A stretch of 64,000 nt of DNA from Staphylococcus gallinarum (GCF_000875895.1 NZ_JXCF01000001.1:310001-374000); one strand, 5' to 3'; shown: positions 1 to 10,860, counted from the first letter of the stretch. Notes: generated from the letters alone by a model not told the origin. Numbers and translations are program-made.

Positions 1-183
1 AAGGCGAATTACAGTCTCTTTTCCTAAGAATGTAGTATGCTTGAGCATAAGTAGTGTAGTTAAATTGATCTATAATAGCAAAATGTATATAAATTGAGAA
101 ATAGCACTTTAGTTACTATGTGTAGTCATACATGCTATTATAATACAATCTACAAATATAACTTTTTATTTACAACAATAGAA

Positions 184-214
184 TTAGACCTTTATAAATG
201 GTAAATTATATAAT
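184..214 (+). promoter_or_regulatory. possible walR promoter in the upstream spacer
   Basis: The first 274 bases hold no gene that I can see. A TATAAT -10 box lies at 209-214, with a weak TTAGAC -35-like element at 184-189 and a rather long 19-bp spacing. It would drive the walRKHI operon that follows. The call rests only on the hexamers and on position. Confidence 0.3.
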
Positions 215-274
215 AAGGAACTGTGTAGATTCTGAAATAAAAAGTACTACAATTTAGAAATGAGGTTTATAAAT

Positions 275-976
275 ATGGCTAGAAAAGTTGTTGTAGTCGA
301 TGATGAAAAACCAATTGCAGATATTCTTGAATTTAATTTAAAAAAAGAAGGCTACGAAGTATTTTGCGCCTACGACGGAAATGATGCGGTAGACCTAATA
401 TATGATGAAGAACCAGATATCGTATTACTCGACATTATGTTACCAGGTCGAGATGGTATGGAAGTATGCCGCGAAGTGCGTAAGAAATACGAAATGCCAA
501 TCATTATGTTAACAGCAAAAGATTCAGAAATAGATAAAGTGTTAGGTCTTGAACTTGGCGCAGATGATTATGTGACGAAACCATTTAGTACACGTGAATT
601 AATCGCTCGTGTTAAAGCCAATTTACGCCGACACTATTCACAACCAGCACAAGAGGTGAATGATACATCAAACGAAATCGTCATCAAAGACATCGTCATA
701 TACCCAGATGCTTATTCTATTAAAAAACGTGGCGATGATATTGAATTAACACATCGTGAATTTGAATTATTCCATTATTTGTCTAAACACATGGGACAAG
801 TTATGACACGTGAGCACCTTTTACAAACCGTATGGGGCTATGACTATTTTGGTGATGTACGTACAGTGGATGTAACGATTAGACGTTTACGTGAGAAGAT
901 TGAAGACGATCCATCTCATCCTGAATATATCGTGACACGTCGTGGTGTCGGATATTTCTTACAACAACATGATTAG
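275..976 (+). CDS. walR: response regulator WalR (YycF)
   Basis: OmpR/PhoB-family response regulator of the essential WalRK two-component system, which controls autolysins and cell-wall turnover. The 233-aa product has a receiver domain (residues about 4-115) with the acidic pocket DDE, phospho-acceptor Asp in [11 protein letters not shown] and the K of VTKPF. A C-terminal winged helix follows (about 130-230, ending RRGVGYF). An ATG at 260 is in frame, but the ATG at 275 has GAGGT eight bases upstream and gives the conserved [11 protein letters not shown] start. The gene is followed after 12 bases by walK. It is nearly identical to the staphylococcal family, so the call is secure. Confidence 0.97.
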   Translation: MARKVVVVDDEKPIADILEFNLKKEGYEVFCAYDGNDAVDLIYDEEPDIVLLDIMLPGRDGMEVCREVRKKYEMPIIMLTAKDSEIDKVLGLELGADDYVTKPFSTRELIARVKANLRRHYSQPAQEVNDTSNEIVIKDIVIYPDAYSIKKRGDDIELTHREFELFHYLSKHMGQVMTREHLLQTVWGYDYFGDVRTVDVTIRRLREKIEDDPSHPEYIVTRRGVGYFLQQHD

Positions 977-988
977 AGGACGTCATCG

Positions 989-2827
989 ATGAATTGGCTC
1001 AAACATTTTCAATCCTTACACACGAAGCTTGTTATCGTCTATGTATTGCTGATAATTATCGGTATGCAAATTATCGGTCTATACTTTACCAATAGTCTAG
1101 AAAAAGAATTAACACAAACATTTAAAAACAATATCTCGCAATATGCGAAACAAATTGAGATTAATATAGAAAAAGTATATGACACAGACAGTGGTAACGG
1201 CGTCAATGCGCAAAAAGAAGTTCAAAACTTATTAAACGAGTACGCTAATAGACAAGAAATAGAAGAAATCCGTTTTATTGATAAAGATCAAATTATTATG
1301 GCCACTTCAAAGCAGTCTACCCACAGTCTAATTAATCAAAAAGCGAACGATAGCTCCATCCAAAAAGCACTTTCTTTAGGAGAAATCAATAGCCACCAAG
1401 TATTAAAGGATTACGGTAATGGTAAACAACGTGTATGGGTTTATAACTTACCTGTTAAGACATCCAATCATGGTACGATAGGTGACGTCTATATAGAAGC
1501 AGATATTAACGACGTATTTAATCAACTGAGTAACATTACGCAAATCTTTATTGTCGGTACAGGTATTTCGTTGTTAATCACAGTTATTCTTGGATTCTTT
1601 ATCGCGAGAACGATTACCAAGCCAATTACTGATATGAGAAACCAAACGGTAGAAATGTCGAAAGGTAATTACACGCAACGTGTGAAGATTTACGGCAATG
1701 ACGAAATCGGTGAACTAGCACTCGCATTTAACAATTTGTCAAAACGAGTACAAGAAGCACAAGCCAATACCGAAAGTGAAAAACGTCGTCTAGATTCAGT
1801 CATTACTCACATGAGTGATGGTATTATTGCGACCGACCGTCGTCGACGTGTACGTATCGTTAATGATATGGCACTGACAATGATGGGCACCGTTAAAGAA
1901 GATATTATCGGACATTATATGTTAAATGTCTTAAAGTTAGAGGAAGACTTTTCACTAGATGAAATTCATGAAAATAACGACAGCTTCTTATTAGATATTA
2001 ATGAGGCTGAAGGTATTATTGCGCGTGTTAACTTCAGTACAATCGTGCAAGAGACTGGCTTTGTAACGGGGTATATCGCCGTGCTACATGATGTTACTGA
2101 ACAACAACAAGTAGAACGCGAACGTCGAGAATTCGTAGCCAATGTTTCACACGAATTACGTACACCATTGACATCTATGAATAGTTACATTGAAGCATTA
2201 GAAGAAGGCGCGTGGAAAGACGATAACTTAGCACCACAATTCCTCTCAGTTACTAGAGAAGAAACAGAACGTATGATTCGTTTAGTAAATGATTTACTAC
2301 AATTGTCTAAAATGGATAATGAATCAGATCAAATTACTAAAGAAATTGTCGACTTTAACATGTTTATTAATAAGATTATTAATAGACATGAAATGGCAGC
2401 TAAAGATACGACATTCATTAGAGAAATTCCAAATCAAACAATCTTCACAGAAATTGATCCAGATAAGATGACCCAAGTGTTCGACAACGTCATTACTAAC
2501 GCCATGAAATACTCACGTGGCGAAAAGCGTGTAGAGTTTCACGTGAAACAGAATGCCTTGTATAACCGTATGACTATTCGAGTTAAGGATAACGGTATTG
2601 GTATTCCAATCAATAAGGTAGATAAGATTTTTGATCGCTTCTACCGAGTGGATAAAGCACGTACACGTAAGATGGGTGGTACAGGTCTAGGACTAGCTAT
2701 TTCCAAGGAAATAGTAGAAGCGCATCATGGACGTATTTGGGCTAACAGTGTAGAAGGACAAGGTACATCTATCTTTATTACACTGCCATGTGAAGTATTA
2801 GAAGATGGTGATTGGGATGCGGAGTAA
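989..2827 (+). CDS. walK: sensor histidine kinase WalK (YycG)
   Basis: Membrane histidine kinase partner of WalR, 612 aa. Visible parts in order: TM1 (about 14-33), an extracytoplasmic Cache-like sensor region, TM2 (about 183-205), HAMP domain, PAS domain (about 260-370), dimerisation/phospho-acceptor helix with the H-box motif [15 protein letters not shown], and a HATPase domain with N box, DNGIGIP and GGTGLGLA. It lies 12 bases after walR and overlaps walH. In S. aureus the kinase is modulated by WalH and WalI through the membrane, and the same arrangement is kept here. One residue differs from the S. aureus sequence I remember (an extra Arg in [10 protein letters not shown]), which is probably harmless. 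Confidence 0.97.
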   Translation: MNWLKHFQSLHTKLVIVYVLLIIIGMQIIGLYFTNSLEKELTQTFKNNISQYAKQIEINIEKVYDTDSGNGVNAQKEVQNLLNEYANRQEIEEIRFIDKDQIIMATSKQSTHSLINQKANDSSIQKALSLGEINSHQVLKDYGNGKQRVWVYNLPVKTSNHGTIGDVYIEADINDVFNQLSNITQIFIVGTGISLLITVILGFFIARTITKPITDMRNQTVEMSKGNYTQRVKIYGNDEIGELALAFNNLSKRVQEAQANTESEKRRLDSVITHMSDGIIATDRRRRVRIVNDMALTMMGTVKEDIIGHYMLNVLKLEEDFSLDEIHENNDSFLLDINEAEGIIARVNFSTIVQETGFVTGYIAVLHDVTEQQQVERERREFVANVSHELRTPLTSMNSYIEALEEGAWKDDNLAPQFLSVTREETERMIRLVNDLLQLSKMDNESDQITKEIVDFNMFINKIINRHEMAAKDTTFIREIPNQTIFTEIDPDKMTQVFDNVITNAMKYSRGEKRVEFHVKQNALYNRMTIRVKDNGIGIPINKVDKIFDRFYRVDKARTRKMGGTGLGLAISKEIVEAHHGRIWANSVEGQGTSIFITLPCEVLEDGDWDAE

Positions 2828-4154
2828 AGAGTTCATTAAATCCATTATCCTACTTATCCTTGTACTTATGAGTGCCGTGCTCACTTATATGACCTGGAAC
2901 TTCTCACCTGATTTGACGAATGTCGATAAACAAGAAGACAGTAGCGAAGATAGACCACATACAATTGGGAAACCAATGAAAGATGGTATGGAACAAGTAG
3001 TCACACCTTACCAAGTGATTCATTCACAAGGTGAAAAGACCAAAGGCATGGAAGCAACAAGACAAAACATCAAAGACATTATTAAACCATTAAAGAATCA
3101 ACGCGTGACACAATCAGAACAAATGCATAGTAATCACAATCTGATTATTCCAGATTTAAGCGATGATTTTCTCGTGTTAGATTTCACATACGACATGCCA
3201 TTAGCAACCTACTTAGGTCAAGTACTAAACGTGAACGCTAAAGTACCAAATAATTTCAAATTTAACCGTTTACTAATCGATAAGAGTATAGATGGTAAAG
3301 TGAAACTATATGCGATAAGCAAAGATAGACACAACGTCGTACGAATGGCTACAACTGCTAAGCAAAGCAAATTCACTAAACAATTGAAAGCAATGCAGTC
3401 GAGTCTACAACCTTATACAGAAATTATCACCAACAAAGACACGATAGATAAGGCAACACATATCTTTGCGCCAAGTTCACCGAAAAAGATGAAATCATAT
3501 CATACAATCTATAACCATATTAGTGTAGATACAATGAATGCCATCCTATTTAATGATTCCGTTGTCGTGCGCAGTTCGAAAAGCGGTACTACGACTTACA
3601 ATAATAATACCGGTGTGGCCAATTATAACGATGAAACTGAAAAATATCGTTATACTAACTTGTCAGAAGATGAAAATCGTTCAACAAACATGAAAGACAG
3701 CATTCCAAGTACATTTGATTACCTCAACAATCACGGAGGTTTCACCGACGACTTTAGACTATTTAGTACAGATAACAAGAAAGGTGACCTAACATATCAA
3801 ATGTTCCTCAATGGACGTCCAACATTTAACGATGATGACCTGAACAATATCAAGATTGCATGGGGCGACAAAGGTGTCTTTAGTTATGCACGTGCATTGC
3901 TCAAGACCAATGTAACCATTGATAGTGGTGAGTCTGAGAAGCGGTTACCTGGTGCTGAAACCGTACGTTCAGAATTAGCTAATAATCCTAGTATTGATTT
4001 TGAAAAGGTAACCGATATGACGATTGGTTACAAAATGGAAAATCAACCAGATAAAAGCAATATTGAAATTCAACGTAATAGTGAGTTCAAACCACAATGG
4101 TACATTGAATACGAAGGAAAATGGCGACCATATACAGATGGGAGGCTAGAATAA
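2817..4154 (+). CDS. walH: WalK-associated regulator WalH (YycH)
   Basis: Extracytoplasmic accessory protein of the WalRK system, about 445 aa. A single N-terminal transmembrane helix (about residues 6-25, [19 protein letters not shown]) is followed by a long soluble YycH domain. In S. aureus WalH and WalI together activate WalK (established knowledge). The start overlaps the end of walK by 11 bases, so translation is probably coupled. An in-frame ATG 12 bases earlier would add MVIG; the MRSKEF start fits the family better. walI follows with no gap. Confidence 0.95.
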   Translation: MRSKEFIKSIILLILVLMSAVLTYMTWNFSPDLTNVDKQEDSSEDRPHTIGKPMKDGMEQVVTPYQVIHSQGEKTKGMEATRQNIKDIIKPLKNQRVTQSEQMHSNHNLIIPDLSDDFLVLDFTYDMPLATYLGQVLNVNAKVPNNFKFNRLLIDKSIDGKVKLYAISKDRHNVVRMATTAKQSKFTKQLKAMQSSLQPYTEIITNKDTIDKATHIFAPSSPKKMKSYHTIYNHISVDTMNAILFNDSVVVRSSKSGTTTYNNNTGVANYNDETEKYRYTNLSEDENRSTNMKDSIPSTFDYLNNHGGFTDDFRLFSTDNKKGDLTYQMFLNGRPTFNDDDLNNIKIAWGDKGVFSYARALLKTNVTIDSGESEKRLPGAETVRSELANNPSIDFEKVTDMTIGYKMENQPDKSNIEIQRNSEFKPQWYIEYEGKWRPYTDGRLE

Positions 4155-4937
4155 ATGAACTGGAAACGCGCAAAAACACTCTTTATTTTCGTCTTTATTC
4201 TAGTTAACATTAGCCTCGTGATTATCTACGTTGATAAAGTTAATAAATCACATATTAATGATAGTGATGACGAAAATGCAGTAAACTTTAAACAAGAAGA
4301 AATTCAAATCCCAGAACACTTACCAAGCGTTAAAGACTTGAAAATGCAGTTACTCACTGCGCGCTCATACGATTTCAGTTCATACGTTAAATCACATTCT
4401 GACGTTTCTAGCGCTAAGTCTGGCGGTACACTTAAAGGCGAGATTAGTGATGCAATAGACGTTAGTAATGATCAATATACAGGATTAAAGACCTACGCTA
4501 AAGATCATATATATAAAGGCGAAGATTATGAAATGAGTAAGATTGATGACGATAGCGTAACCTTTGAACAAACGTATGATAATTATCCTATTATGAACAA
4601 TAATCGAGCACGCCTGAAATTTAATGTGAATGATAGTGGCAAAGCGTCTAGTTATACACAAACAGCTATGAAATCAATTGAGCCATCCAAAGGTGCAAAT
4701 AACGATAAGAAACAAGTTATTACAGCTAGAAGCGCAATAGAAGCCTTGTACTATAATCGTTACTTGAAACGTAATGACGAAGTAACCAATGCAAGATTAG
4801 GCTACTATACCGTTGTTAAAGAACCGAACGTTCAAGTATTAGAAGCCAACTGGGAAATAAAAGTAAAACATAAAGACGAAATTAAGACCTACTACGTCGA
4901 GGCAGTCTCAGATAGTCCAAAAATTATTGAAGAATAA
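4155..4937 (+). CDS. walI: WalK-associated regulator WalI (YycI)
   Basis: Second accessory membrane protein of WalK, 260 aa. It has a short cytoplasmic start, one transmembrane helix (about 7-27, LFIFVFILVNISLVIIYVD) and a YycI-type extracytoplasmic domain with a fold like that of WalH. It begins immediately after the walH stop codon and is the last tightly packed gene of the operon. walJ lies about 1.1 kb further on, beyond a terminator and a small membrane-protein gene, which is a wider gap than the compact operon would suggest. Confidence 0.94.
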   Translation: MNWKRAKTLFIFVFILVNISLVIIYVDKVNKSHINDSDDENAVNFKQEEIQIPEHLPSVKDLKMQLLTARSYDFSSYVKSHSDVSSAKSGGTLKGEISDAIDVSNDQYTGLKTYAKDHIYKGEDYEMSKIDDDSVTFEQTYDNYPIMNNNRARLKFNVNDSGKASSYTQTAMKSIEPSKGANNDKKQVITARSAIEALYYNRYLKRNDEVTNARLGYYTVVKEPNVQVLEANWEIKVKHKDEIKTYYVEAVSDSPKIIEE

Positions 4938-5065
4938 GCTTTGTGACAGTGCCGTGAGAGATAAATTGCAAAGTTTAGAATTTTCGTAGTAGACATATAA
5001 TGAAATTGACAGTAACATTTGGGATATAAATCCTGGATCATTACCAGTAAATGAATTTTGATATG

Positions 5066-5118
5066 CTCCCTTTAAAGTAGACATTTGTAAAATGAATACT
5101 TTGAAGGGAGTATTTTTA
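5066..5118 (+). terminator. terminator after walI
   Basis: CTCCCTTTAAAGTA (5066-5079) pairs with TACTTTGAAGGGAG (5097-5110) with one G-T wobble, followed by TATTTTTATT. It lies about 130 bases after the walI stop codon, so it probably ends the walRKHI transcript. The rest of 4938-5416 holds no gene I can support. Confidence 0.75.
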
Positions 5119-5416
5119 TTAATATAACTTCGTATAGTTGGATCGCTTTCTCAGTATGCCTTTTTATTTTATTTTTTGTATTGTTGAGTTAGGTGGATTT
5201 GTTGAAAATAGTTAAAAGCATTCTATAAAATATGATAAAATATTTATATAAAATAGATTGAATGAACGGATTAAAAATGATATAAAATCATTAACATAGT
5301 TGCGAATAAAATTATGGGTAATCGAGATTGAGATAGACATACACATTGTCATATTGCCATATTGCCAGAGCAACTGGTGCTATGTAAGAAATAGATATAA
5401 AAAAGGAGTTTATAAG

Positions 5417-5638
5417 ATGCGAATAAGTCAGTTCAAACCAAGAACATGGTTTATGATCAGTAGATGGATATTATTTTTAATATTTACGCTATTATTATTT
5501 TTCGCAGATTGGTTTAAACCACAATATAGTATTGGATTTTTACTCATTATTTTTATGCTGGATATTGTTATGTGGTTATTTTTCCCTAAAACAAAGCAAA
5601 CAAATACGAATCATTATGAACAAGATAATGTTAAATAG
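5417..5638 (+). CDS. small two-helix membrane protein
   Basis: A 73-aa protein that I do not recognise. It starts MRISQFKPRTWF and has two hydrophobic segments (about residues 15-30 and 37-55) separated by DWFKPQ, then a polar tail rich in Thr, Asn and Gln. An ATG at 5417 sits nine bases after a strong AAAAGGAG, which fixes the start; the longer upstream reading is not needed. It stands alone between walI and walJ. Function unknown. The codon use and RBS support a real gene. Confidence 0.7.
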   Translation: MRISQFKPRTWFMISRWILFLIFTLLLFFADWFKPQYSIGFLLIIFMLDIVMWLFFPKTKQTNTNHYEQDNVK

Positions 5639-6006
5639 GTATTAAGCGTTAGATTTATTAGTGATGAATTTAGAATTATTAATAAAAGCAGATACTTCTT
5701 TGAATTTCTGAGTTATATAGCCATCTATAACTTCAAAAATATGTTAGAATTATATACTGTTAAACAAATGATTGAAGCATACAACAAATCTTCGATAACG
5801 TATAACTATATGTAATCAATAACGGATTTATTATAGTTGGTTTTGATGAATGAGATAAAATAATTATTGTGTGTAGCTATTTTAAAAGAATGAATTAACG
5901 GCAGAAATCATAGCACAATAAAGCAAAAATAAGAGGTCAGGCATATTGAGGGCACATAACCCGAAGTCTGTCCTTATAACTAAAAATGAAAAAGTGTTTA
6001 TAGATT
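5639..6006. other. intergenic region without a recognised feature
   Basis: AT-rich spacer between the small membrane-protein gene and walJ. I see no gene on either strand and no convincing terminator. GAGTTATA and TATAACTT near 5710-5733 form a short inverted repeat of unknown meaning. A walJ promoter should lie here, but I could not single one out. Confidence 0.4.
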
Positions 6007-6022
6007 AGAAAGGGTGAATCGC

Positions 6023-6814
6023 TTGATACGAATGAGTGTATTAGCGAGTGGTAGTACAGGAAACGCCACTTATGTAGAAAGTGATAAAGGCAGCATACTT
6101 GTCGACGCAGGTCTGACAGGCAAGAAAATGGAAGAGTTATTTGGACAAATAGATAAAGAAATAAAAAATTTAAACGGTATTCTAGTGACACACGAACATT
6201 CTGATCACATCAAAGGATTAGGTGTACTTGCACGTAAATACAATTTACCAGTTTATGCGAATGAAAAAACGTGGTCAGCCATTGAAAAGAAAGATAATAA
6301 AATACCAATGGATCAGAAATTCATTTTTAATCCATACGAAACGAAATCCATTGCAGGTTTCGATATTGAGTCATTCAACGTTTCACACGATGCAATAGAT
6401 CCACAGTTTTATATCTTCCATAATAACTATAAGAAATTTACGATTATAACAGATACAGGCTACGTTTCTGATCGTATGAAAGGTATGATTCAAGGTAGCG
6501 ATGCATTTATATTCGAGAGCAACCACGACGTAGATATGTTACGCATGTGCCGCTATCCATGGAAGACCAAGCAACGTATCCTAAGCGACGTTGGTCATGT
6601 ATCAAACGAAGATGCAGGTCATGCCATGACAGACGTTATTACAGGTAATACGAAACGCATATATCTATCGCATCTGTCACAAGACAACAATATGAAAGAC
6701 CTAGCTCGCATGAGTGTAGGACAAGTACTTAACGAACACGACATCGATACAGAACGTGACGTCATGCTGTGTGATACTGACAAAGCACAAGCAACACCAA
6801 TATATACACTATAA
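6023..6814 (+). CDS. walJ: WalJ, metallo-beta-lactamase-fold phosphodiesterase/nuclease
   Basis: YycJ/WalJ family, metallo-beta-lactamase fold. Visible metal-binding motif HEHSDHIKG (about residues 57-65) plus downstream His/Asp residues ([24 protein letters not shown]). Members are linked to DNA repair or coordination of replication with cell-wall synthesis; the exact substrate is not settled. The chosen start is TTG at 6023, eight bases after AAAGGG. A GTG at 6014 would add three residues and match the longer annotation used in S. aureus, and an ATG at 6032 would shorten it. Unlike walRKHI it is separated from the operon, but the syntenic position before rlmH is typical. Confidence 0.93.
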   Translation: MIRMSVLASGSTGNATYVESDKGSILVDAGLTGKKMEELFGQIDKEIKNLNGILVTHEHSDHIKGLGVLARKYNLPVYANEKTWSAIEKKDNKIPMDQKFIFNPYETKSIAGFDIESFNVSHDAIDPQFYIFHNNYKKFTIITDTGYVSDRMKGMIQGSDAFIFESNHDVDMLRMCRYPWKTKQRILSDVGHVSNEDAGHAMTDVITGNTKRIYLSHLSQDNNMKDLARMSVGQVLNEHDIDTERDVMLCDTDKAQATPIYTL

Positions 6815-6819
6815 GTCAG

Positions 6820-6854
6820 AGAGCCCCAACCATTAATGTTAGGGGCTCTTATTT
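6820..6854 (+). terminator. terminator after walJ
   Basis: AGAGCCCCAAC (6820-6830) pairs with GTTAGGGGCTCT (6838-6849) with one bulged A, followed by TATTTATAT. It starts six bases after the walJ stop codon. The U-tract is imperfect but the stem is strong. Confidence 0.75.
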
Positions 6855-7099
6855 ATATCTATGGAAGTTAGTATGAGCATGTTTTAGTGTGATTTAGATA
6901 TGGAGAAGGTTTGGAAAAGGTATCTAATTAGCGTTGAAAAGGATTTTTGAGAAATTAAGACATTGCGTGATGGGGAAGTCATAAGAAGATCAGATTTAGT
7001 TATTTAAAAGATTAGAATACAGTGTTTTATAATGGTATGAAAAAGTGAGGGTTTTTCTTACTGTGCAGAAAATTAGAAATAAATACTTATACCCATAAG

Positions 7100-7447
7100 T
7101 TATCAACAGAAACAGAAAATTGAATATTGTAATATTCAGTTAACTAATAAATATAAATTAAAAAGGGTAGCAGAAATACTTTTAAATAAGGATTTGTGTA
7201 AAGAGATTGTAAATAATGTGAATAACTATGTAAGACAACCACCAACTTATCCACTATTTTATTCAAGGTTATCCATAGATGTGCACAATTCACATGTGGA
7301 TACCCACATTATACACAGAGTTATCCACAAATATACAGTTTATCCACGCTTTTTGTGTGTATAAATTGGAAAAAGCATTAATTTTCAATATACATTCTTG
7401 TTATAATAAGAGGGAACAGTGTGAATAAGTTAATAACTTGTGGATAA
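7100..7447. promoter_or_regulatory. cluster of DnaA-box-like 9-mers upstream of rlmH
   Basis: Eleven 9-mers match or nearly match the DnaA box TTATCCACA. Forward: 7100 TTATCAACA, 7247 TTATCCACT, 7269 TTATCCATA, 7309 TTATACACA, 7321 TTATCCACA (perfect), 7340 TTATCCACG. Reverse: 7217 and 7420 TGTGAATAA, 7295 TGTGGATAC, 7356 TGTGTATAA, 7439 TGTGGATAA (perfect). They fill the otherwise empty 6855-7490 spacer, together with a TATAAT-type promoter element near 7401. DnaA binding is inferred from the motif; the role (titration site or control of rlmH) is unknown. Confidence 0.65.
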
Positions 7448-7490
7448 GTCTAATAACTTTTAATACTATACACATATTTGGAGGATAAAA

Positions 7491-7970
7491 ATGAAAATCA
7501 CAATACTCACAGTAGGTAAATTAAAAGAAAGATACTGGAAACAAGCAATAGCAGAATATGAAAAGAGACTAGGAGCGTACTCCAAAATAGAAATCATTGA
7601 AGTTCCAGATGAAAAAGCCCCTGAGAACATGAGCGATAAAGAAGTGGAACAAGTAAAAGAAAAAGAAGGACAACGTCTTTTAGCTAAAGTAAAACCACAA
7701 TCCACAGTCATTACATTAGAAATTAAAGGCAACATGCTAACATCAGAAGGCTTAGCCACAGAACTAGAAGGACGCATGACCCGTGGACAAAGCGACTTTA
7801 CATTTATTATAGGCGGATCAAACGGCCTACACCAAGACGTGTTAAACCGTAGCGACTACGCACTATCATTCAGCAAAATGACCTTCCCACACCAAATGAT
7901 GCGCGTAGTCTTAATAGAACAAATATACCGCGCATTTAAGATTATGCGCGGTGAAGCTTATCACAAATAA
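7491..7970 (+). CDS. rlmH: 23S rRNA (pseudouridine1915-N3)-methyltransferase RlmH (OrfX)
   Basis: SPOUT-family methyltransferase, 159 aa, that methylates pseudouridine 1915 in helix 69 of 23S rRNA on the 70S ribosome. The start [13 protein letters not shown], the SAM-binding loop [13 protein letters not shown] and the C-terminal end RGEAYHK are all as expected. ATG preceded by GGAGG. The last codons are the SCC integration site (attB), so the gene stays intact after cassette insertion. A SIR2-type gene begins 48 bases downstream, on the cassette side. Confidence 0.98.
   Translation: MKITILTVGKLKERYWKQAIAEYEKRLGAYSKIEIIEVPDEKAPENMSDKEVEQVKEKEGQRLLAKVKPQSTVITLEIKGNMLTSEGLATELEGRMTRGQSDFTFIIGGSNGLHQDVLNRSDYALSFSKMTFPHQMMRVVLIEQIYRAFKIMRGEAYHK
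7953..7970 (+). other. SCC attachment site 1 (rlmH 3' end)
   Basis: GAAGCTTATCACAAATAA, the last six codons of rlmH. It matches the Ccr target sequence known at the end of orfX/rlmH and differs by one base from the copy at 34262-34279. Similarity continues past the core (AAGCTAAAAAATAG here, AAACTAAAAATATT there). This is the left boundary of the cassette. Confidence 0.9.
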
Positions 7971-8018
7971 AGCTAAAAAATAGGTTGTGTATAACAAAAA
8001 AAGAAAAGAGGTATAATT

Positions 8019-9539
8019 TTGAAAATAGAAGAGTTCATAAATGAGTATTCAAATCATCCAGTATTATTTATAGGTACTGGTTTAAGCTTAAGGTACTTAA
8101 ATAATAGCTATAGTTGGGAAAATTTACTTCAGCATATCTGTTATCAGTTAACTGGAAATAAAGAAATATTTTATGATTATAAAGATGAATGTCAAAAAGA
8201 AGACTCTTCTTATGATTTCCCAGCATTAGGAGAAAAGATAGAAAATTTATTCAATGAAACTTTAAAAAATGAAAGGGAAGGTGACTTTAAAGAAATCAAT
8301 GATGAGTATTATAATTTAATGGAAAAAGGAATAAATATTAGTAGGTTTAAAATTTATATATCAAAATTATTTAAGAAGCTAAATTTTAAAACTGAGTTTG
8401 AAGACGAATTTATTCATATGAAAAAGGCTAGAAAGAATATTGGGTCAATTGTTACTACAAATTATGATAAATTGGTAGAGAACTTATTCGAATTTAATCC
8501 TTTAATTGGTAATCAAATATTATTAAGTAATCCTTATGGCTCTGTTTATAAAATACATGGATGCGTAAGTCAACCAGATAAAATTGTATTAACGAGTGAA
8601 GATTACAATAAATTCAATACTAGTTACGAACTAATTAGAGCACAATTATTATCTCTATTTATTCATAATCCAATTATTTTTCTAGGTTATAGCATAAATG
8701 ATGAAAATATAAGAGATATTTTAGAAACTATTTATAAATACGTAGATGTTAATAGTGATTTGTCTGAAAGAATTAGGAGAAACTTTTTACTGGTAGAGTT
8801 TGACGAAGGTTCTAAAAATAAAGAAGTTGTGGAGCATGATATTCAGTTGGAAAACAATAAAGTTATAAGGATTAATAAAATTAAAACTGAAGATTACATT
8901 AGTATATATAAAGCATTAGGCAACTTAGAACTATCGGTTTCTGCTATGGATATACGTAAAGTTCAGAATGTTGTAAAAGATATTTATAAAGGTGGTAAAA
9001 CTAAAGTTGAAATAACAGAAGATATAGATGATTTAAATAATAGTGAAAAAATACTAGCTATTGGATCTACAAAAACGATAAAATATGAGTTTCAAACTGT
9101 GCCTGAACTTATGCAAAAATATTTCCAGATAGAAGAAGAAGAAAACAAACAAATTCTTGATGTAATTAATAAGCAAATAATTCAAAAGAATCAATTTTTT
9201 CCAATATATTGTTTCAGTAATATTAATTCTAATATCAATAATATAGAAAAATTTAAAAAACAACAAATTGAAAAAATTAAAAATATACTAAAATCTTTAG
9301 AAGATCGCTTTAAAATTGAATGTTTTACAATAGAAGAAATAAGCAACAATAGTTATATAACTCCTAGTAGAGAAGAAAATGTTCTTGTGTATAATGTAAT
9401 AAAAGGTAATATTGCTTTAGAAGATTTAAAAAAGCATTTACTTGAATTTGAAAATAAAAATAATACACCATATAAGAAATTATTGTGTGTATATGATTTG
9501 CAAAAGTATGGTCCAATAGGAGTAATGGATAATGTGTAA
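8019..9539 (+). CDS. SIR2-domain protein, probable defence effector
   Basis: A 506-aa protein with an N-terminal SIR2-like (SIR2_2 type) domain over about residues 10-260. GTGLS forms the nucleotide loop, followed by TTNYD, KIHGC with the catalytic-type His, LTSEDY and FLGYSINDENI. The C-terminal half (about 300-506) is unrecognised and charged. SIR2 domains in Thoeris, DSR and similar systems deplete NAD+ on phage infection (established); this role is inferred here from domain and location. The start is a TTG with AAAGAGG seven bases upstream. It overlaps the next gene by eight bases, implying a two-gene unit. It is the first gene inside the cassette. Confidence 0.75.
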   Translation: MKIEEFINEYSNHPVLFIGTGLSLRYLNNSYSWENLLQHICYQLTGNKEIFYDYKDECQKEDSSYDFPALGEKIENLFNETLKNEREGDFKEINDEYYNLMEKGINISRFKIYISKLFKKLNFKTEFEDEFIHMKKARKNIGSIVTTNYDKLVENLFEFNPLIGNQILLSNPYGSVYKIHGCVSQPDKIVLTSEDYNKFNTSYELIRAQLLSLFIHNPIIFLGYSINDENIRDILETIYKYVDVNSDLSERIRRNFLLVEFDEGSKNKEVVEHDIQLENNKVIRINKIKTEDYISIYKALGNLELSVSAMDIRKVQNVVKDIYKGGKTKVEITEDIDDLNNSEKILAIGSTKTIKYEFQTVPELMQKYFQIEEEENKQILDVINKQIIQKNQFFPIYCFSNINSNINNIEKFKKQQIEKIKNILKSLEDRFKIECFTIEEISNNSYITPSREENVLVYNVIKGNIALEDLKKHLLEFENKNNTPYKKLLCVYDLQKYGPIGVMDNV

Positions 9540-10860
9540 CAGTAGTAATTTTAGAGAGAGAATTCAAAAAACATATACAAAAAAAGATCTTGAGAAAGCT
9601 TTAGGTCTTAAAAACAAAGCTCAATTGCAGAAACGAATTGATAAATTAGTTGATATTTATAAGGTTGATATGAAGAAATTTCAAAAAAATTCTGGCGAAA
9701 GTGAAAGAGCTGCTTATAGTTTCAATGGTATTGCTTTTGATATATTATGTGTCTTATTAAATAATATGACAGATGATAACATACCAAAAGCAATTACGGA
9801 TGAAGATGTAAGGCTGAGAAAAGATGCGATAGAAAATATTGATATTACCCAATATGCGAATTTTATTAAAAATGTTAAGAATGACATAGATAAAATTGAA
9901 TTTAAACCATTAAAGTTACATATACATGCACAAAAAGCATACCAAGATGTAAAAAAGGTGTTTGATTCAGGCAGTAAAATAAACGATAAATTACAATTAG
10001 CTTCTGAAGTAATGAGTCAATTACCTATAGATAAACAAGTGGAATTAAGTGACAAAATTGCACTTGCTATACATGAAGTTGTTTACTCAACATTTTCAGA
10101 AAGTAAATATAATGAACGAATTGATGAACACAATCAAACGAGTGAAAAGTCAAGTCAATATGATTTTCGATATAATTATTTTGTAAATCAATTAATAGAT
10201 AATGTAATAACAGAAGATATAGGTGAAGATAAAGCATTCATATATGATAGAAATGAACAATTAGATTGGTTATTAGTTAAGATACTAAATAAAGTTCAAA
10301 GAGCTGCGGATGGATGGGGAATGAGAAATGCTAAACCTCATCACAGGACACAAACATTTAGAGACATGGAGCATTATTTCCTTAGAGATGTATCGAAAAT
10401 GATTGATAAAGAGCTTAACAAAAAGGAAAACTTAAATAAACAATCTAAAAAATATGACTTCGATAATAAGATAAAAGTCATTAATGACAATATTGAGTTT
10501 TTTAATGAGGATGAACAAATTAGAAAGCATTTACTAGAGTTACGTAAACGATTAGACTTTCATTCTGCAGCAGTATTAAATCAGAAAAATCATTCACACA
10601 TAGGCAATGAAATGTTCCAATATTTTATGGATGATATGCAACAAGTTGTAACATTGATAGACCGATACATTAATAAGGCTGAACATTATAATGATATGAA
10701 AAATGGCTATATTAATGAATATAAATCATTTTATAATGCATATAATAATGAAATTGAAGTGACTAAGACGTACGAAAATAACATCCCAATGGCAATGTTA
10801 ATGAAACAATTTAAAAATCAACTGTTAAAAAGAAGGAATAACCGAAAAATCTCTAATTGA
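9532..10860 (+). CDS. unknown partner protein of the SIR2 gene
   Basis: A 442-aa, charged, probably helical protein that I cannot assign to a family. The N-terminus (about residues 10-45, KDLEKALGLKNKAQLQKRIDK) could be a helix-turn-helix-like segment, and the rest is rich in Lys, Asp and Asn with no transmembrane segment. It overlaps the SIR2 gene by eight bases and is followed by a strong terminator, so the two genes form a closed operon. By analogy with two-component SIR2 systems it may be a sensor or regulator of the SIR2 effector; that is inference. Confidence 0.7.
   Translation: MCNSSNFRERIQKTYTKKDLEKALGLKNKAQLQKRIDKLVDIYKVDMKKFQKNSGESERAAYSFNGIAFDILCVLLNNMTDDNIPKAITDEDVRLRKDAIENIDITQYANFIKNVKNDIDKIEFKPLKLHIHAQKAYQDVKKVFDSGSKINDKLQLASEVMSQLPIDKQVELSDKIALAIHEVVYSTFSESKYNERIDEHNQTSEKSSQYDFRYNYFVNQLIDNVITEDIGEDKAFIYDRNEQLDWLLVKILNKVQRAADGWGMRNAKPHHRTQTFRDMEHYFLRDVSKMIDKELNKKENLNKQSKKYDFDNKIKVINDNIEFFNEDEQIRKHLLELRKRLDFHSAAVLNQKNHSHIGNEMFQYFMDDMQQVVTLIDRYINKAEHYNDMKNGYINEYKSFYNAYNNEIEVTKTYENNIPMAMLMKQFKNQLLKRRNNRKISN

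Noticed and set aside
5300..5416. N-terminal extension of the small membrane protein at 5417
   Set aside because: The upstream in-frame part runs through the RBS AAAAGGAG, and its composition is unlike a protein; ATG 5417 is the better start.
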